Source: Bedellia somnulentella (lineage: Eukaryota; Arthropoda; Insecta; Lepidoptera; Bedelliidae). Taken from it: a stretch of DNA of 64,000 nucleotides. The position numbers and the translations under genes were made by a program. How positions within the stretch are numbered: position 1 is the stretch's first letter; every line of letters begins with the position of its first letter. Below the pieces are notes generated by a model. That model was not told the DNA's origin. It saw only the letters and a program-made list of their open reading frames with translations, and did no database searches. Positions 10,584-20,879 of this stretch are shown in pieces. Location of the stretch: NCBI GenBank assembly GCA_963576735.1, contig OY755186.1, forward strand, positions 15,239,970 through 15,303,969. The letters run 5' to 3'.

Positions 10584-11091
10584 GGATTCTACAAAACACA
10601 TCTAGTTTGCTCGAATAAAGTAATAGATTGTATTGTGTGAAATACATACATCAAAATGATCTTCACAAAAATACATTCTTGAACCTGTTGATAAAGTATG
10701 AGCATCATCTCTTCTTGCAAGTTTTAACCACTTTCCGTATTTCTCCATTGTTTAGAACATATATAAATAACCTGATTGGCGTTTTGAAAGTCGTGCTATC
10801 ACACTGGGGCACTATACAGTACTTATAATATGAGAAATTCATTTTTAAACGATGAAAACTAGCTATAACGTACGAAGACACGATCGCTCTTTGGTTTGTT
10901 TCGCACGGCGTGACGTCATTCAAGACGCCATGACAGTCTTGTGCGTTTTGGAACCAAATTGAAATTAGTTTTTTAAAACGCTAAATTTATAATGAAAACG
11001 CTCGATTAAAAATAAATAAACATTTTTTTTCGATAAAATGCCTAATAAGCTAAATTATTAAGCAGTTATTGAAATTTAGTCAACTAGCCTA

Positions 11092-12687
11092 TTGGATGAT
11101 AGACTAAGTTGCGTGGAGATGAAGGATGAAATGGAAATAGAAGAAGTATGGGATGTGCTCAAATCGACGATGGTTGAATGTGCGACGGAAGTATGTGGAG
11201 TGTGTAAAAGGTCAAATAGACCACCAACAAGTTGGTGGGATAAAGTTGTGAAAGAGGCGGTTGGAGATCAGAAGAAAGCGTGGTTAGATTTACTAGCGAT
11301 TAAAGCTAGTAAACGGATGGATGCGAGTGTAACTGACGATGTAGTGCAGAAAAGTGAAGATGAATATAAGAGAGTTAAGAATGAGGTAAAGAAGAAAATA
11401 GAAAAGAAAAAGCGAGATTTGCAAGAGTGGTGTGAGAGGAAACTTTCTGATAATTTCCGGAATAACCAAAAGTTATTCTGGAAGTATATCCGGAAAGAAA
11501 AGGGAGTTTCCCAAAACACGAGAGTGAGTGTAATAAGAGATGAACAGGGTGAATTGGCGACGGATGAAAGTAGCATGAAACGGGTATGGAAGAATTATTT
11601 TGAGGGACTGTTTGAGAAAGAGGATTTGAACGGGGAGATGGGTGAATTTAGTGACAGCGAGATTAGTATGGAAGAAATAATGAAAGCAATGAAAAGTATG
11701 AAATTAGGGAAGGCGGCAGGGTATGATAGGATTACTATCGAAATGCTGAGGGCTGGTAAAGGGTTGGTGGCTTCTTGGTTGTACTTCCTTTTCCAAAAAT
11801 GCTGGTCGAGTGGCAAAGTTCCACGAGACTGGTGCAAGGCGGTGATTGTGCCTCTATATAAAGGAAAGGGGTCACACCAAGAGGCTAAAAACTACCGCGG
11901 CATCAGCTTACTCAGCATTGTTGGTAAATTGTATGCTAAGGTACTGATTGAAAGAGTGATGAATGAAACTGATGAGAAAATATGGGATGTGCAAGCGGGA
12001 TTTAGGAAAGGAATGGGATGTATGGATCAAATCTTCTCTATAAGGAGCATCACCGAAAAGTTCTTAGCTAAGAACCAAAAGGTGTATTGCTCCTTCATTG
12101 ATTTAGAGAAGGCGTATGATAGGGTGGTAAGAAAGTGCTTATGGGAGGTGTTATCCAAGTTCGGTTTGGGGAGTCAACTTATACGTGCATTAGTATCACT
12201 CTATGAGGATTCTAGTGCATGTGTAAGAGTAAACGGGGAAAACACTGACTGGTTCGGAATCTCTAGGGGTGTCCGACAGGGATATGTAGCTTCTCCGTGG
12301 CTCTTCAATTTGTTCATGGATGACTGTTTGACAGAGTTGCGTGAAAGTGATTATGGACTAAGAATGAGTGGATTCATCATTAAATGCCTCTTGTATGCTG
12401 ACGATCAAGTGGTACTTGCATCGTCGGCAGAAGAGTTGCAAGAGATGATGAATATTGCATGTGAGTCTTTTGTAAGAAAGGGAATGAGGGTGAATGTGGA
12501 TAAGACCAAAACGATGGTTTTTGAGAGACAGGAAGATGTGACAGAATGCGTGATTGCGATTGATGGTAAGGATGTGGAACAGGTGAAGGAGTTTGTATAT
12601 CTGGGAAGTTTGTTTACAAGGGATGGAAAATGTGATGAAGATATTGAAAGAAGAGTGAAAAAGGGTAATGCGGTAAATGGAGCGTAA
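11092..12687 (+). pseudogene. RTE LINE reverse transcriptase
   Basis: A 531-codon frame encodes a linker rich in lysine and glutamate (coiled-coil-like, residues ~95-130), then the reverse transcriptase. Motifs in order are LGKAAGYDRITIEML, VIVPLYKGKG, YRGISLLSIVGKLYAK, DVQAGFRKGMGC, SFIDLEKAYDRV, RGVRQGYVASPWLFNLFMDD, the catalytic YADD (LLYADDQVVLASS) and VKEFVYLGSLFT. YRGISLL and the RQG...SPWLFN block fit the RTE clade. This enzyme copies LINE RNA, and probably SINE RNA with a similar tail, at nicked DNA. The frame breaks after KKGNAVNGA by a small indel and continues in other frames through 12733 to the C-terminal part at 12896-13207. Confidence 0.93.
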
Positions 12688-12732
12688 TGACCTGTCAATC
12701 GGTGTCTGAAAAGGCCCGAATGGCTGTGCATT

Positions 12733-12762
12733 AGGAATTCATGTCAAAAAACATTAAATTAC
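12733..12762 (+). repeat. Tiny insertion of a SINE-C-type 3' end
   Basis: About 28 bp (AGGAATTCATGTCAAAAAAC, then ATTAAATTA) interrupt the LINE between AVH and DAVLVPTLMYG. The same string ends the chimeric retroposon at 26749-26775. This is an extreme 5'-truncated retroposition or a templated repair patch. Confidence 0.6.
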
Positions 12763-12895
12763 ATGATGCTGTTCTTGTTCCTACGCTTATGTATGGAAGC
12801 GAGTGCTGGGTGTGGCAGAAGAAGCATGAGAGCAGAGTGAATGCAGTAGAGATGCGGTCCCTCAGAAAAATGGTGTTATTCGTGAAAAGTGTGGT

Positions 12896-13207
12896 GTGAA
12901 AGATGATATTGTAAGAAAGATAGAAAAAGGAATGTTGAGATGGTTTGGGCACATAGTGAGGATGGATGATAGAAAATTGGTAAAAGGGATCTATAGAGCT
13001 AGTGTGGATGGTAATGTTAGTAGAGGACGACCACGGAGAACACACTTGGACCAAATTGAGAGTGTGCTCAAAAAGGCTGGCGTCCGAAGTATGAAGAATA
13101 AAAGAGCATGTATGAAAAGATTGATGGATGTAAACGAAGCTAGAGAGGTTTGTCAGGATCGTGCGAAGTGGCGATCAATAGTCTCTGCCTACCCCAATGG
13201 GAACTAA
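12896..13207 (+). pseudogene. RTE LINE C-terminal domain
   Basis: Reads MLRWFGHIVRMDDRKLVKGI, then RGRPRRTHLDQIESVLKK and ends SAYPNGN at a stop just before the TATG tail. The W-x-G-H-x-x-R-M motif and the G-R-P-R-x-x-W/H-x-D motif are typical of the C-terminus of RTE and related LINE proteins. It lies in a different frame from the reverse transcriptase, after the 12.7-kb damage. The next 30 bp form the conserved tail. Confidence 0.88.
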
Positions 13208-14075
13208 TGGCGTGAGTATATGTATGTATGTATGTATGTTGGCGGCATCACCTTTGCTGTCATTTACAGCCTTCCTGCGTCGGAGCATGGTTGCCACCAA
13301 CTCTGCACATTCCTCAGGTGTGATGGACTTCCAGAGAGCTGTCACTTTTGTCTTCAAATCGTTCTTTGGCCTAGAGGAGAGGTCACTGCGTAGTTTTTTC
13401 TTCATCTTCCACCAAAAGGTTTCAATAGGAGACAGATCCGGGCTGTTTGATGGCCATTCCACTGTCGGAATACTTTTTGAAAGCAGTCATCTCGAAATTT
13501 GCCCCAGCAGTGTGACTTGAGGCTCCATCTTGTTGGAATATGAATTTATCTTGATGTTTCATAGTCGGAATCAAAGGCAACAAGCTCTCTTTTAAGATGT
13601 TTTGGTATTTCACAGAGTTGACGGTGCCTTCCACGAACGATATCATGACAGAAGTGGCAAACTTCACTTTCCATTTAAGACAGTGTGTTTGAAATGCTTC
13701 GGTTTTATTCCTCACCACTTTTTTTCTTTCATCGCCGACCGTTACTTCGAAACTTGACTCATCGCTCCATATGACACTTTTCCACTGATCTGTTGTCCAA
13801 TTCTGATGTTTATGAGTGAAGTTAAGCCTCTTCTTTTTTAAAAATTGTGTAAGTAACGGCTTTTCCTTAGCGGTGTAAGAGCCATAACCCTTCCTTTTCG
13901 ACACTCACTTACACGTATCAACCGAGTCGTCTTCTGAATCATGTTCCTCCAATTAACAGTGAGTTCTCTAGCCCGGCTACGACAAATTTTCTTAATTATT
14001 CTCTTGAGAACTCTGTCTTCTGCTGTAGATGGTCTTGCGTGGTCGGCCAATCTTTTTCAAACATGAAAGTTGCAT

Positions 14076-14252
14076 TGAAACATAGTGCTCAAAAAGGCAG
14101 GCGTCCGAAGTATGAAGAATAAAAGAGCATGTATGAAAAGATTGATGGATGTAGACGGAGCAAGAGAGGTTTGCCAGTATCGTGCGAAGTGGCGATCGAT
14201 AGTCTCTGCCTACCCCAATGGGAATTAACGGCGTGAGTATATGTATGTATGT
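14076..14252 (+). repeat. 5'-truncated RTE tail (177 bp) inside the Tc1 gene
   Basis: Copies the LINE from GTGCTCAAAAAGGCAGGCGTCC to (TATG)n and is bounded by a perfect 13-bp duplication ATGAAAGTTGCAT (14063-14075, 14253-14265). Eight bases (TGAAACAT) at its 5' junction are not from the LINE. Confidence 0.92.
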
Positions 14253-14410
14253 ATGAAAGTTGCATGTTTTCTGTAGTGGTTGACGCTGGATTTTATCCTG
14301 GATCTGGATAATGTTTCGTCCTTCGACAATTAGTACGTTGACTTGCCAGCTTCGATATCAAAAAATATTATTTATCGAAGTTTATTACAAACTGAATTTC
14401 CACGACCCAT

Positions 14411-16549
14411 ATTTAGTTGAAAATGTTTATTTTTTTTTACGTTTTACACTTTTTATCCTGTAAAATGACACAGTAACGATAACACACTCTATACTATATT
14501 TCATTTTAAAATTATGGCAAAGAAAACAAGAAAAATATTGCAAAATAATTACTTAACTATTTACAAGAGGAACTATAATGCTTAAGCTTACTTTAGGTAT
14601 AAACCTCATTTTTTTAAACCAACAATAATTGCTCTAATATATATATATATAATAAAATAAGTAAGTATACAAAGTTGAGGCTGTGTAATAAACTTAGGTA
14701 TACCAGTTGATATTTCGTCCTGACTTTGTATAAATAAAAAGAATAAATGTAAAAACTCTATCTATGTTTCCATACTAGACGAACTATTATACAAGTATTG
14801 TATATCGTACATTACGAAAATTACGCTTCCTAAAAAACAGTTTTTCGTCAAACTAAACTACATATGACCAATTTTTTTACTGTTGTTGCAAATGCCATAT
14901 GGATGTAAAATCTTGTGATATGTAAATGTGGAAATGCTCCAGTATGCTCCATCTTCTGATATGTTAGCTAAAGTCTCGTCTAAACGAAAGCTTATTAAAC
15001 ATGCGTTTACAACAGCAAAATAGTAGTAGCAAACGCTGACGTGTCGTTCAGAACTTCTTTTGATTGAAGATAGTACGAATTCGACCTTTTTTTATAATAT
15101 AACTTAAGTATTTTATAAAATAGAGTTTGAGTGAAAACCCTCTCAGAACTCAACGGTTAGGAATTGACGACGGCAACTGTTCAGTGTTTTAACATAATAA
15201 AAACTTGGATAAGGCGTTAAACTATACTGTTTTTTTACTATGATTAAGATTTACTTATGTTGGTGTAAGCAAATTGTTGTATCAAAATTAAGTGAATTAT
15301 TTCCAATTTTTCCCGATTTGTATCGTTACTCCTTAGAAAGTCAAATGCTAAAATAGTTAAATCTGTATTAATGTTTGGGACGATGTATTTTCACATTACG
15401 AATAAATTCATAAGCAATTATCTATGTATCTTCTTATTAGATTGGAGCAGTTATGCTGTCGGTCAAAGTTTGTTTTAATCCCTTTCCTCGAATCGACTGA
15501 CACACCGCAGGTTGATGCTGGTCCCGTTTAAAATTTGTGGCAAAGGAGGATATCTTATTGCATGTGCAGTAAATTGTAGAGTGCTCTACATCCTGCGGTT
15601 CATTTTCATCAAATAATTTTCGATTAAGGGTTCATTGAATAAGTGAAAATCATTGAAAATGAACAACTATGTAAATTATTAGACGGTTATTTCGTGTAAG
15701 CTATATTTTCAATTTCGTCAATTCTAATACGTTTTTTTTAGTCTAAATGATGCGGTCTATATAAAGAAGAGCTAAAAATGCGACTTTGCCGAAGTTGAGG
15801 CTAATTGATTCCATTAATACAGGTCTCTGATTTTCAACATGTTACATTAATAAGGCAATTCCATTGAAATTGGTAGTTTTTGGATCAACAGACGTTATTG
15901 TACTTTTATTTGCATATTCCGAATTTAACTTTATGAATAAATAATTTTCACTTGCTCCTAGATAGACACCAAGATTATCGAACGAGTAAGTAAATTTGAT
16001 GCAGATCGAGTATTATCTAAGATTAGGTTAGGTTAGGTTGTTTTTTGACACTATTTATACTACCCATTTAACTTCACCTAACGGATTTTAAAGTAAACCA
16101 AAAGCAATTGCTCTAAAGTACGCGGTGAAAATCCACTCTACGTCATAGCATAGTTCGCCAATAAAATTGTAGAGATGGTAATAGGAAAACCTTATTACTA
16201 AAACTACGCATAGTGAGGTGGATGCGTCGATTACATATCGTAAATAAATTAGTCGTTGTTTGTCGCGGACAAACAGTCTAGCTTACTATAGCTATAATAT
16301 ACCTAGACAACTATAGGTACTTGGATCTCGTAGCTACCTGTTATAGCAAAACAACTTGGCAATTGCAAGTAATAGTAAAGTTACCTTGTTATTATCTTTC
16401 ATACGTACACTAAATCCAATAAGAATAGTTAAACAAAAGCGGGTCTAAATGGAAAGTGATAAGACAGAAATTTCTACACTGTCGCACAATTTGATAATAA
16501 CAAAATGTGAGAGCGTTGAAAAATGGGTTTTAATCGGTTAGTATAAGGT
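14411..16549. other. AT-rich DNA without a recognised gene
   Basis: Holds a short (AT)n at about 14638-14651 and three tandem TTAGG units at about 16023-16037, the insect telomere motif but far too short to be telomeric. No supported exon. Confidence 0.6.
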
Positions 16550-16710
16550 TGATTGATTGGTGAGAGCCAAGTTGTTTGTTGCTCGGTTGGTGAGTAGAGC
16601 AAGCGAGAGCGGGTCGACTCGTACTGTAGCTGTAGTAGACGCAGCACCCACCGCACCGCGCCACGGCGGCGGCGCCCCTCGCCCCGCACCAGTCGCGGTT
16701 TCAAAGACTA
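16550..16710 (+). promoter_or_regulatory. GC-rich island, possible snoo promoter or 5' UTR exon
   Basis: An abrupt GC-rich patch in AT-rich DNA, about 1.9 kb upstream of the Ski/Sno exon. It has CG-rich runs (GCACCCACCGCACCGCGCC, ACGGCGGCGGCGCCCCTCGC) and a consensus donor-like GGTTG/GTGAGT near 16585-16596. The reverse frame across it is a composition artefact. Link to snoo is inferred from proximity and base composition only. Confidence 0.35.
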
Positions 16711-16934
16711 TGCGAAGAATCAGAGGGGACTGAATAATAAAAAAAAAACAAGCTTATGAACAGTGTTATGCCTAGCTATTCTCAACTATCATTGTTCTTC
16801 CCAACAAATTGTTAAAGTCAATGTGACGATCATATATTGTAATTGAGCTCAGAGATTTATTTTGATAATATTGTAGTCAGCTTAATGAACTTAACTTATT
16901 TGTACTAAAATAAAAACAGACACTCGCTCCATTA

Positions 16935-17165
16935 TTGCCTTTTGGGGTAGGAAGAGACTATCGATCGCTACTTTATACGATCCTGCATACCCCTTGTCTT
17001 TTATTCTTAATACTTCGGATGCCTGCCTTTTTAAGCAAACTCTCTTCTTGGTCTAAATGTGTCCTCCTTTGTCGTCCTCTAATTACATTTCTTTCCACAT
17101 TGGATCCATAGATTTCTTTTACGAATTTACTATCATCGCTCTTCTGTGGGCTCAAACCATTCGAT
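16935..17165 (-). pseudogene. RTE LINE C-terminal fragment
   Basis: The minus strand reads DDSKFVKEIYGSNVERN, then RGRQRRTHLDQEESLLKKAG, collinear with 12950-13120 of the main LINE, and ends near the tail stem-loop (GCCTTTTGGGGTAGG on the plus strand). The terminal TATG repeats are lost, so this is an old, diverged copy. Confidence 0.85.
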
Positions 17166-17169
17166 TCTT

Positions 17170-18371
17170 AATAAAATAAATTTAAAACACTGACAATAAA
17201 AAAATAAGACAGAAAAAAACTAAAATCTAATCTAAAAAATAATAATTGCAAGGGCCGTCACTGAGACGCTTGAGCGCTAAGATCAGTATTTATTTATTTG
17301 GTTTGCCAGCAGAATTGTATTTATGTATGTGGTACATAATAACACACACATTAATACAATTTTCAAAAACAAACATTACACTTAAAAACAAAAGAGGCCT
17401 GAGGTATGCACCAATTATAGGTAGAACACATTTTTAATCATAAACTTAGCCCTAAACTTAAATCTAACAGATATAAGTAGTTACAAATTTAAATTACAAA
17501 AAAGGTAAATTAAAAAATATATAATATTAAATTTAGTTTTCTAAATGGTAGTACATTACTAATAAAACAATGGGATAAGAAATAATTAAAACATAGACAA
17601 GTAACCAATATAATGTAACAAAAAAATAGCTCATGTAAATTGTGAACAGTCCAAAGGCACATAATAGTTACGTGGTGAACATTCGATAGGGTCACACATT
17701 GGCAATTAACATATACCTATAGTAAATAATTTAATAAAAACTGGAAGAGTCGTGGAAAATGTCTATATCACAATTTTGAGTTTAACTCATTATAGACTCT
17801 ACATATTCTTGCCAGGGGGTGAATTCATACATATATTGGGCCTGCAACGCATAGTTTTAAAAATATTACCTATACGTGTACTGGGATAGCTATACGGAAT
17901 AAATAATAAATTAGTTTGGAAATAGATGATTCATCACTTATTAAGTCCAGCATTTTGCGGTGCTGTGATAATTCATTCAAATTAAAGTGATTTAAACATT
18001 ATATGTATGGTTTTCGGTGTGAAATATATGTATCTTAGAGAGCTAAGTGCCGCTTAAATGCTCTCTGTATTGACTCTATGCGTAAATATCAGGTAGCATA
18101 GAAGGTGTTCCAGATCTGGCTTGCAATTCCAAATTACTACGCACCAAAGAAAAATAAAGTTGAAATTTTGTTTCAGTCTTAAAATGTTGGTTATTACGCT
18201 TCAACAGTGTCAATATTGGATAGACATGTAAATCTTGAGTCTAGAATCACACCTAGATCGCACATTTCGGTTATTTCAATTACTAATCTCGTTTCCTGTT
18301 AGAGCCCTAGATGCATCTCACTGAGTAAAGCGGCCAAATTCGGTTTTTACTTCTTATGTAGTGTCAAAAAT
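17170..18371. other. AT-rich stretch upstream of the assembly gap
   Basis: No gene or named repeat recognised. If the island at 16.6 kb is a 5' exon of snoo, this would be its first intron. Confidence 0.5.
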
Positions 18372-18571
18372 NNNNNNNNNNNNNNNNNNNNNNNNNNNNN
18401 NNNNNNNNNNNNNNNNNNNNNNNNNNNNNNNNNNNNNNNNNNNNNNNNNNNNNNNNNNNNNNNNNNNNNNNNNNNNNNNNNNNNNNNNNNNNNNNNNNNN
18501 NNNNNNNNNNNNNNNNNNNNNNNNNNNNNNNNNNNNNNNNNNNNNNNNNNNNNNNNNNNNNNNNNNNNNNN
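18372..18571. other. Assembly gap of exactly 200 N
   Basis: A round-number run of Ns directly before a very GC-rich exon. The true length is probably unknown, and sequencing dropout on GC-rich DNA is a likely cause. It should contain the beginning of the Ski/Sno exon. Confidence 0.95.
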
Positions 18572-19025
18572 GGAGCAGCTGCACGAGCTGAAGTCGACGG
18601 GCGTGCTGCCGCGGACGGCGCCGTCGTGCGGGCTCATCACGCAGACGGACGCGGAGCGGCTGTGCGCGGCGCTGCTGCACGCGCCGGCCGCGGCCCGCGC
18701 GGGGCGGCTGGCGGGCGTGCGCGTGTACCACGAGTGCTTCGGCGGCTGCCGCGGGGTGTGCGCGCCCGAGCTGGGGCTGGTGCAGTGCGGGGAGTGCCGC
18801 GCGCTGTACCCGCCGCGCCGGTTCGTGTGCCACTCGCACGCGGCCGAGCACCGCACGTGCCACTGGGGGTTCGACTCGGCGCGCTGGCGGCGCTTCCTGC
18901 TGGTGGCGGACGACGAGCCGGAGCGGGACAAGAGCCGCGCGCTGCTGGACGAGCTGGCCGAGCGCGAGGCGCTGGCGGCGCAGCGGTACCTCGCCGCGCG
19001 GCACCCGCAACCCCTCAAGAGAAAG
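18572..19025 (+). CDS. snoo: Ski/Sno-family co-regulator, DHD end and SMAD4-binding domain exon
   Basis: Open from the gap edge, frame set at 18573. It encodes the end of the Dachshund-homology domain (EQLHELKSTGVLPRTAPSCG, then LITQTDAERLC) and then the SAND-like SMAD4-binding domain (VYHECFGGCRG, CGECRALYPPRRFVCHSH, RTCHWGFDSARWRRFLL). Conserved Cys and His positions of the zinc-binding fold are present. The final third is Glu/Ala/Arg-rich and ends PLKRK at a donor AAG/GTCTGT in phase 0. Ski/Sno proteins are nuclear co-repressors that bind SMADs and histone deacetylase complexes to restrain TGF-beta/BMP signalling; the single Drosophila member is snoo. The HRTCHWGFDS block separates it from the related SKOR/fussel proteins. 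Codon use is extremely GC-rich against AT-rich flanks. The start and earlier domain lie in the gap; the coiled-coil C-terminal exons are not identified here. Confidence 0.93.
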
Positions 19026-20640
19026 GTCTGTACTATATCGCTGCGCCTACTCGTTCCGAGCTCTAGCGGCCCGTCAAAATTTGGGCGCTAGAAACGTAGT
19101 CGACGCCTTTCGAAACGTACGAGTTCGATACGAAGGCCGACCGAGCCTCACGATAATAGACAGAAATCCGCAACACACGCAATTTCATGTAGTCAGTAAT
19201 TTGCATTATATTGTGTGAGCTGGTGCCTATAATCACAAATTGTTTTTGCGGGGATATCGGCTAGATTAATTTGTTTTTGCAACAGTATTTTTTTTATAGA
19301 GTATCCTGACTTGTGGGTTTCTACGCAATGTCGTTGGTTATTAATTTTGTAAATTAGAATACTTTTAGGAATCTTCACAATAAATACAAATGTTTAATAC
19401 ATCGAACGTAACTTAAGAATTAAACCAATAGCTATTCATAGCCGTATGAAAGTAAACAGAGAACGAGCATTTTCAGCAGCGTACGATAAAAACATTAATT
19501 TCCGTCAATTAGTGGCCCGCTACACAGTCCACGCATAAATTGCAGTTTAGATATTACCGTTACTTGCATACTGGTTCCAATCTGGAACAGTAGAGATTCT
19601 ATCTGATTATTACCCTGCACGTTTCTAGAAAATGTTCTCATATAACAGGATTTCAATGTAAAGTATGTATCTGCCATGGATGCAATGTCCAAGATAAAAA
19701 TCACAATATACATTAGAAGCCTGCAGCATATCCCTTCAATTTATTCCAGCGCGATTCTAAGTAGCTTTAGAACCCGTTTTTATTAGAAAATGCTACTCTC
19801 CGCACTTCCTTTACGAGTCCTTCCAACAAGGTTCCGTTGCATATCTCTTGAAACTTTTGAAATCTGCAAAAACTGAACAGAGACTTAATTATAGATAGAT
19901 TCCATATTTTAAAAGTTATCTTCCAATATCGACATTTTGTTTAATCATCCACATAAAATATATATCAAAAAACCAATGATCAACCAACCCGGAATCCCCT
20001 TTTGTTTCAAACTCCTAACCATCTTTGAGCTATGGTCATTGAAGTCTCTCGTGTTCAAGAAGAATTATATCAGGAATTAACAATTAAACGTTTTTGTCGG
20101 TTGTTCATTTGGGTCCATTGTTCTATAATAAAGCCTTGGGTTGTAAGTTCATTCCATTACAATTCATCCTCGTATCTCGCCTTGTTTGATCGTGAATAAT
20201 AGGATACATAAATAGAAATGAACACGAAAATTTATTGCATGCACTTTAGCTCGCTACTTTGTGAGGCGCATCGTTTGAGAGGATTAAAACAGTACCTAGT
20301 GTTATTGTAGCATGTAACATAGTTGATATAGAACACACTACTCTAAATCACGTATTTCAAATATTTGCTACTACCGCAGATGCCAAATTATCCGATATTT
20401 TTGGTGCATTTTCTCAAGTTTAAACATGTTTTAATCTAAAAGATGTGTTTTCTTAACAAATTGACCACCAATAATTCTGCAAGAAAGTATTTTTGTAGAA
20501 TTGATAGCTGTAGCAAGAGCGTAATGCATTGAATTGGAAATCGGGTTTGGGTGTCAAGAACTCAAGACCGTCGAGAACTTTTTACTCGATGCGATTTTCG
20601 TCATTACACGAATGGTTGAATCTTTGATATCATAACTACA
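19026..20640. other. Probable snoo intron
   Basis: Begins at the donor GTCTGT. The first 150 bp stay moderately GC-rich and then become AT-rich. No other feature seen. Confidence 0.55.
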
Positions 20641-20644
20641 ATCT

Positions 20645-20845
20645 TCAAATGAAAAGAAACGATTGCTGTAAAATATTCTGCTGACGGTATTGAATCATCA
20701 GAGCGATGCGCAGACGTATCTCTGGGCAATTAGGCATGACAGGCGGCGCGGTCGCACCAGCAAAAAACTGGCCGATCGACTCGTGCGCAACGTGCAACCA
20801 CTGTAACACCTGCATTCTGCGTTCCCATTCATCAACGTGCTTCAC
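20645..20845 (-). CDS. Possible minus-strand exon, unidentified
   Basis: A 66-codon open segment, more GC-rich than its surroundings, follows a plausible acceptor on the minus strand (CATATATTAG). It reads KHVDEWERRMQVLQWLHVAH, then ESIGQFFAGATAPPVMPNCP and EIRLRIALMIQYRQQ. The absence of stops, the amphipathic pattern and the splice acceptor suggest coding sequence. I do not recognise the protein. A nearby donor is not obvious, and the frame runs on into AT-rich DNA (NILQQSFLFI). It could be an exon of a gene nested opposite snoo, or a transposon remnant. Confidence 0.3.
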   Translation of the reverse strand: MKHVDEWERRMQVLQWLHVAHESIGQFFAGATAPPVMPNCPEIRLRIALMIQYRQQNILQQSFLFI

Positions 20846-20879
20846 TAATATATGAAGCCTTTGTAAAGAAACCGTATTT

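Larger units (their letters stand above)
9430..11089. mobile_element. Internally deleted DNA transposon inside the LINE
   Basis: It splits the LINE reading frame cleanly. Ends are short inverted repeats (GGCTTGTGTCC and, in complement, GGCTAGTTGAC), with TA on each side (9428-9429, 11090-11091); a 2-bp TA target duplication is possible. About 120-140 bp in, both ends carry the inverted motif ACGTCACGCCGTGCGAAAC (near 9612 and, in complement, near 10914). It keeps the first exon of one gene and, on the opposite strand, the last exon of another, so it looks like a deletion derivative of a larger two-gene element. A SINE-A lies inside. Superfamily not recognised. Confidence 0.7.
8732..13238 (+). 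mobile_element. RTE-clade LINE, 5' truncated, interrupted
   Basis: Flanked by a 13-bp duplication, TTGGTGGCATCAC (8719-8731) and TTGGCGGCATCAC (13239-13251), one mismatch. This shows target-primed insertion into the Tc1 gene. It lacks the start of the endonuclease, ends in ...TACCCCAATGGGAACTAATGG then CGTGAGTATATG(TATG)n, and is interrupted at 9430-11089 by a DNA transposon. The 3' tail is the template for at least eight other tail fragments in the window. Confidence 0.9.
8712..14410 (-). pseudogene. Tc1-like transposase (DD34E), split by two retroposons
   Basis: The gene is read on the minus strand from ATG at 14410 (MGRGNSVC) to TAG at 8712. An RTE tail (14076-14252) interrupts it near the N-terminus, and the RTE LINE (8732-13238) interrupts it six codons before the end. 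Recognisable parts are a helix-turn-helix region (AEDRVLKRI...SRARELTVNWRNM), first Asp in IWSDESSFEV, second Asp in FIFQQDGASSHT, and Glu in WPSNSPDLSPIETFW, about 34 residues after the second Asp. The C-terminus (KGDA, then TKW and stop) is rejoined once the LINE and its duplication are removed. Defects: two in-frame TAA codons near the N-terminus where CAA is likely, and a one-base frameshift just before WPSNSPDL. The product would cut and paste the element at TA sites; the copy is dead. Confidence 0.88.

Noticed and set aside
11268..13054. Minus-strand Ser/Phe-rich frames
   Set aside because: Antisense shadows of the RTE reverse transcriptase.
16022..16038. Telomeric TTAGG repeats
   Set aside because: Only about three units, within ordinary AT-rich DNA; too short for a telomere or fusion scar.
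16474..16704. 76-codon Arg-rich minus-strand frame
   Set aside because: Arises from GC-rich low-complexity sequence; no splice context or domain. The patch is better explained as a promoter or 5' UTR island.
18347..19018. Long minus-strand and alternative plus-strand frames over the Ski/Sno exon
   Set aside because: GC-rich coding DNA opens all frames; only the plus frame set at 18573 gives the conserved Ski/Sno domain, and the others run through Ns.
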